Positions 62,947 to 64,000 of a DNA stretch of 64,000 nt are shown here, piece after piece; position 1 is the first letter of the stretch, and each line of letters opens with the position of its first letter. Under the pieces are notes generated by a model that worked only from the letters and a program-made list of their open reading frames with translations, did no database searches and was not told where the DNA came from. The DNA is from Nocardia abscessus. Lineage in GTDB: Bacteria; Actinomycetota; Actinomycetes; Mycobacteriales; Mycobacteriaceae. Made by a program: the position numbers and the translations under genes. Where the stretch lies: positions 124,001 to 188,000 of the forward strand of contig NZ_JADLQO010000015.1 of NCBI RefSeq assembly GCF_015477775.1, in the 5' to 3' direction.

Positions 62947-64000
62947 CGCAGCCACCGGGGTAGCCGACGCCGTCTCAGGTCGCGCAGCGCGAGTGCGGCG
63001 GCGGTGCGGCCGCTCGCGCCGGAGACCCCGCCGCCGGGGTGGGTGGACGCCCCGGTCAGGTACAGCCCCGGCGCGCCGGGCACCCGCTGCCCCGCCAGTT
63101 CCGGCAGCGGCCGCCACAGCATCATCTGGTCCAGCGACATCTCCACGTGCATGACGTTGCCGCCGACGAGCCCGAGCTCACGCTCCAGGTCCACCGGCGT
63201 CTGCACGTGCGTGCGCAACACCGTCTCCGCGAAACCGGGTGCGTACGAATCGACTTCGGCGATGATCCGGTCGCCTTCCTGCTGCGCGAGGCCGGCCCAA
63301 TCGGCGCCGGAGGCCAGTTGATACGGGTGCCACTGCGCCCAGAGCGACAACTGATGCTCACCCGGCGGCGCGATGGTGGGGTCGAGGGCGCTGAAACTCA
63401 TCGCCAGCACCACCGGCCGCGGCGGCAGGTCCCCTGCCAGCGCCGCGCCGTGCGCGCGGCGCAACTGCGCGCGGTCGGACACCAGGAATTGCAGGCCGCG
63501 AGCGGAGTGATCGATCGGGCTGCCGGGATAGCCGGGCAGCGCCGACGTGGCGGCCCGCACCACCATCCCGATCCCGGGACCGACGCGGATGCGCCGCCGC
63601 CAGTCGTCGAGCGTCGCGCCGTCGAATCCGCCGTCGCGGAGCAGGTCCAGCGTGGTCAGCACATGGCTGCCCGCGATCACGGTGTCGGCGCACAGCTCTC
63701 GGCCCGACGCGGTGCGCACCCGCCAGCGCTCGCCGTCGCGGCGCAGGGCCACCACCGCGTCGCCCGCGGTCACCACCCCGCCGTCCGAGCGCAGCCGCGC
63801 CACCAGCGCCGTGGTCAGCGCTCCGCTGCCGCCGACCGCCCGGCCCGGCGGCAGGGTGTGCATGAGCGCGGCGAAGCCCACCATCGGCGCCGTGCCCGGC
63901 TCCGACATCGGCGGCCCGGACTGCGCACCGAACCACGCCAGCGACGCCTTCAGGCGCTCGTCCTCGAAGGAGGCGTCCAGCAGCGCGTCCCCGGATTGCA
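62943..64000 (-). CDS. Carotenoid FAD oxidoreductase (CrtO/CrtI superfamily), partial
   Basis: The C-terminal 352 residues of an FAD-dependent carotenoid enzyme; the gene begins beyond 64000. The FAD C-terminal motif is GLYLTGASTHPGGGVSGASGRTAA, the region TLPPGRAVGGSGALTTALVARL is family-typical, and SLDQMMLWRPLPELAGQRVPG precedes it. It resembles CrtO-type ketolases and CrtI-like desaturases, and which one cannot be settled from the part seen. It is coupled to cruF. An internal ATG at 63908 is not the true start, as the coding frame continues to the window edge. Confidence 0.85.
   Translation of the reverse strand, partial: QSGDALLDASFEDERLKASLAWFGAQSGPPMSEPGTAPMVGFAALMHTLPPGRAVGGSGALTTALVARLRSDGGVVTAGDAVVALRRDGERWRVRTASGRELCADTVIAGSHVLTTLDLLRDGGFDGATLDDWRRRIRVGPGIGMVVRAATSALPGYPGSPIDHSARGLQFLVSDRAQLRRAHGAALAGDLPPRPVVLAMSFSALDPTIAPPGEHQLSLWAQWHPYQLASGADWAGLAQQEGDRIIAEVDSYAPGFAETVLRTHVQTPVDLERELGLVGGNVMHVEMSLDQMMLWRPLPELAGQRVPGAPGLYLTGASTHPGGGVSGASGRTAAALALRDLRRRRLPRWLR

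Overview
The window is high-GC chromosomal DNA from a mycolic-acid actinobacterium, most likely Nocardia or a close relative. The support is the gene set and its order: ctaC-ctaF, ctaE-qcrCAB, pimB', ripC, trpD, aroG (class II), pknL with its Rv2175c-like partner, mptA, an idsA2-like prenyltransferase and lppM all lie together, as they do in Mycobacterium tuberculosis around Rv2171-Rv2200c. No integrase, transposase, tRNA, rRNA or CRISPR array was seen.

Layout. (1) 91-1660: ctaC and ctaF, closed by a strong terminator. (2) 1735-10754: a minus-strand accessory island with more A/T-rich codons. It is one operon reading alpha/beta hydrolase -> caspase-like protease/P-loop NTPase/beta-propeller -> 1684-aa P-loop NTPase with a long helical tail. 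This looks like an undescribed, STAND-like conflict or defence system and is the best candidate for a new system here. (3) 11217-16491: an FAD oxidoreductase, a Tat-exported PhoD phosphatase, a Spo0M-like protein, a stand-alone TrpF and a PlsC acyltransferase. (4) 16667-24674: a ROK kinase, an Rv2183c-like protein, an ArsA-like ATPase, two SRPBCC proteins, pimB', a membrane-anchored HExxH protein and two NlpC/P60 hydrolases. (5) 25211-36068: an exonuclease/UvrC-N protein, a RAM-domain protein, trpD, ctaE-qcrCAB, an exoribonuclease and aroG. (6) 36114-45631: pknL and its DNA-binding partner, carotenoid genes crtB, crtI and a GGPP-type synthase interleaved with mptA, and an MTHFR-family gene. 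(7) 45759-58885: a minus-strand run of about twelve genes headed by a SAM-I riboswitch. It encodes an amino-acid-type ABC transporter, a peptide-type ABC transporter, three flavin-dependent (LLM) monooxygenase-family proteins and a DUF1684 protein, and reads as a sulfur-scavenging operon. (8) 59274-64000: a secreted protein, a CruG-like glycosyltransferase, lppM, cruF and a partial carotenoid FAD oxidoreductase.

How the parts fit. CtaC/CtaF/CtaE and QcrCAB form the bc1-aa3 respiratory supercomplex. PimB', MptA, PlsC and LppM serve phosphatidylinositol mannoside and lipomannan biology. The NlpC/P60 enzymes and PknL serve the cell wall and signalling. The two carotenoid loci together could make a hydroxylated, glycosylated carotenoid. 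Relative to my memory of the M. tuberculosis order, the block plsC...qcrB is inverted, and the accessory island sits close to one end of that inversion.

Two genes (the ArsA-like ATPase and the Rv2179c-like exoribonuclease) appear to start at CTG, which ordinary gene callers miss and which costs each its N-terminal motif. A dispersed intergenic hairpin repeat occurs three times. The two NlpC/P60 genes share a near-identical promoter/leader motif.
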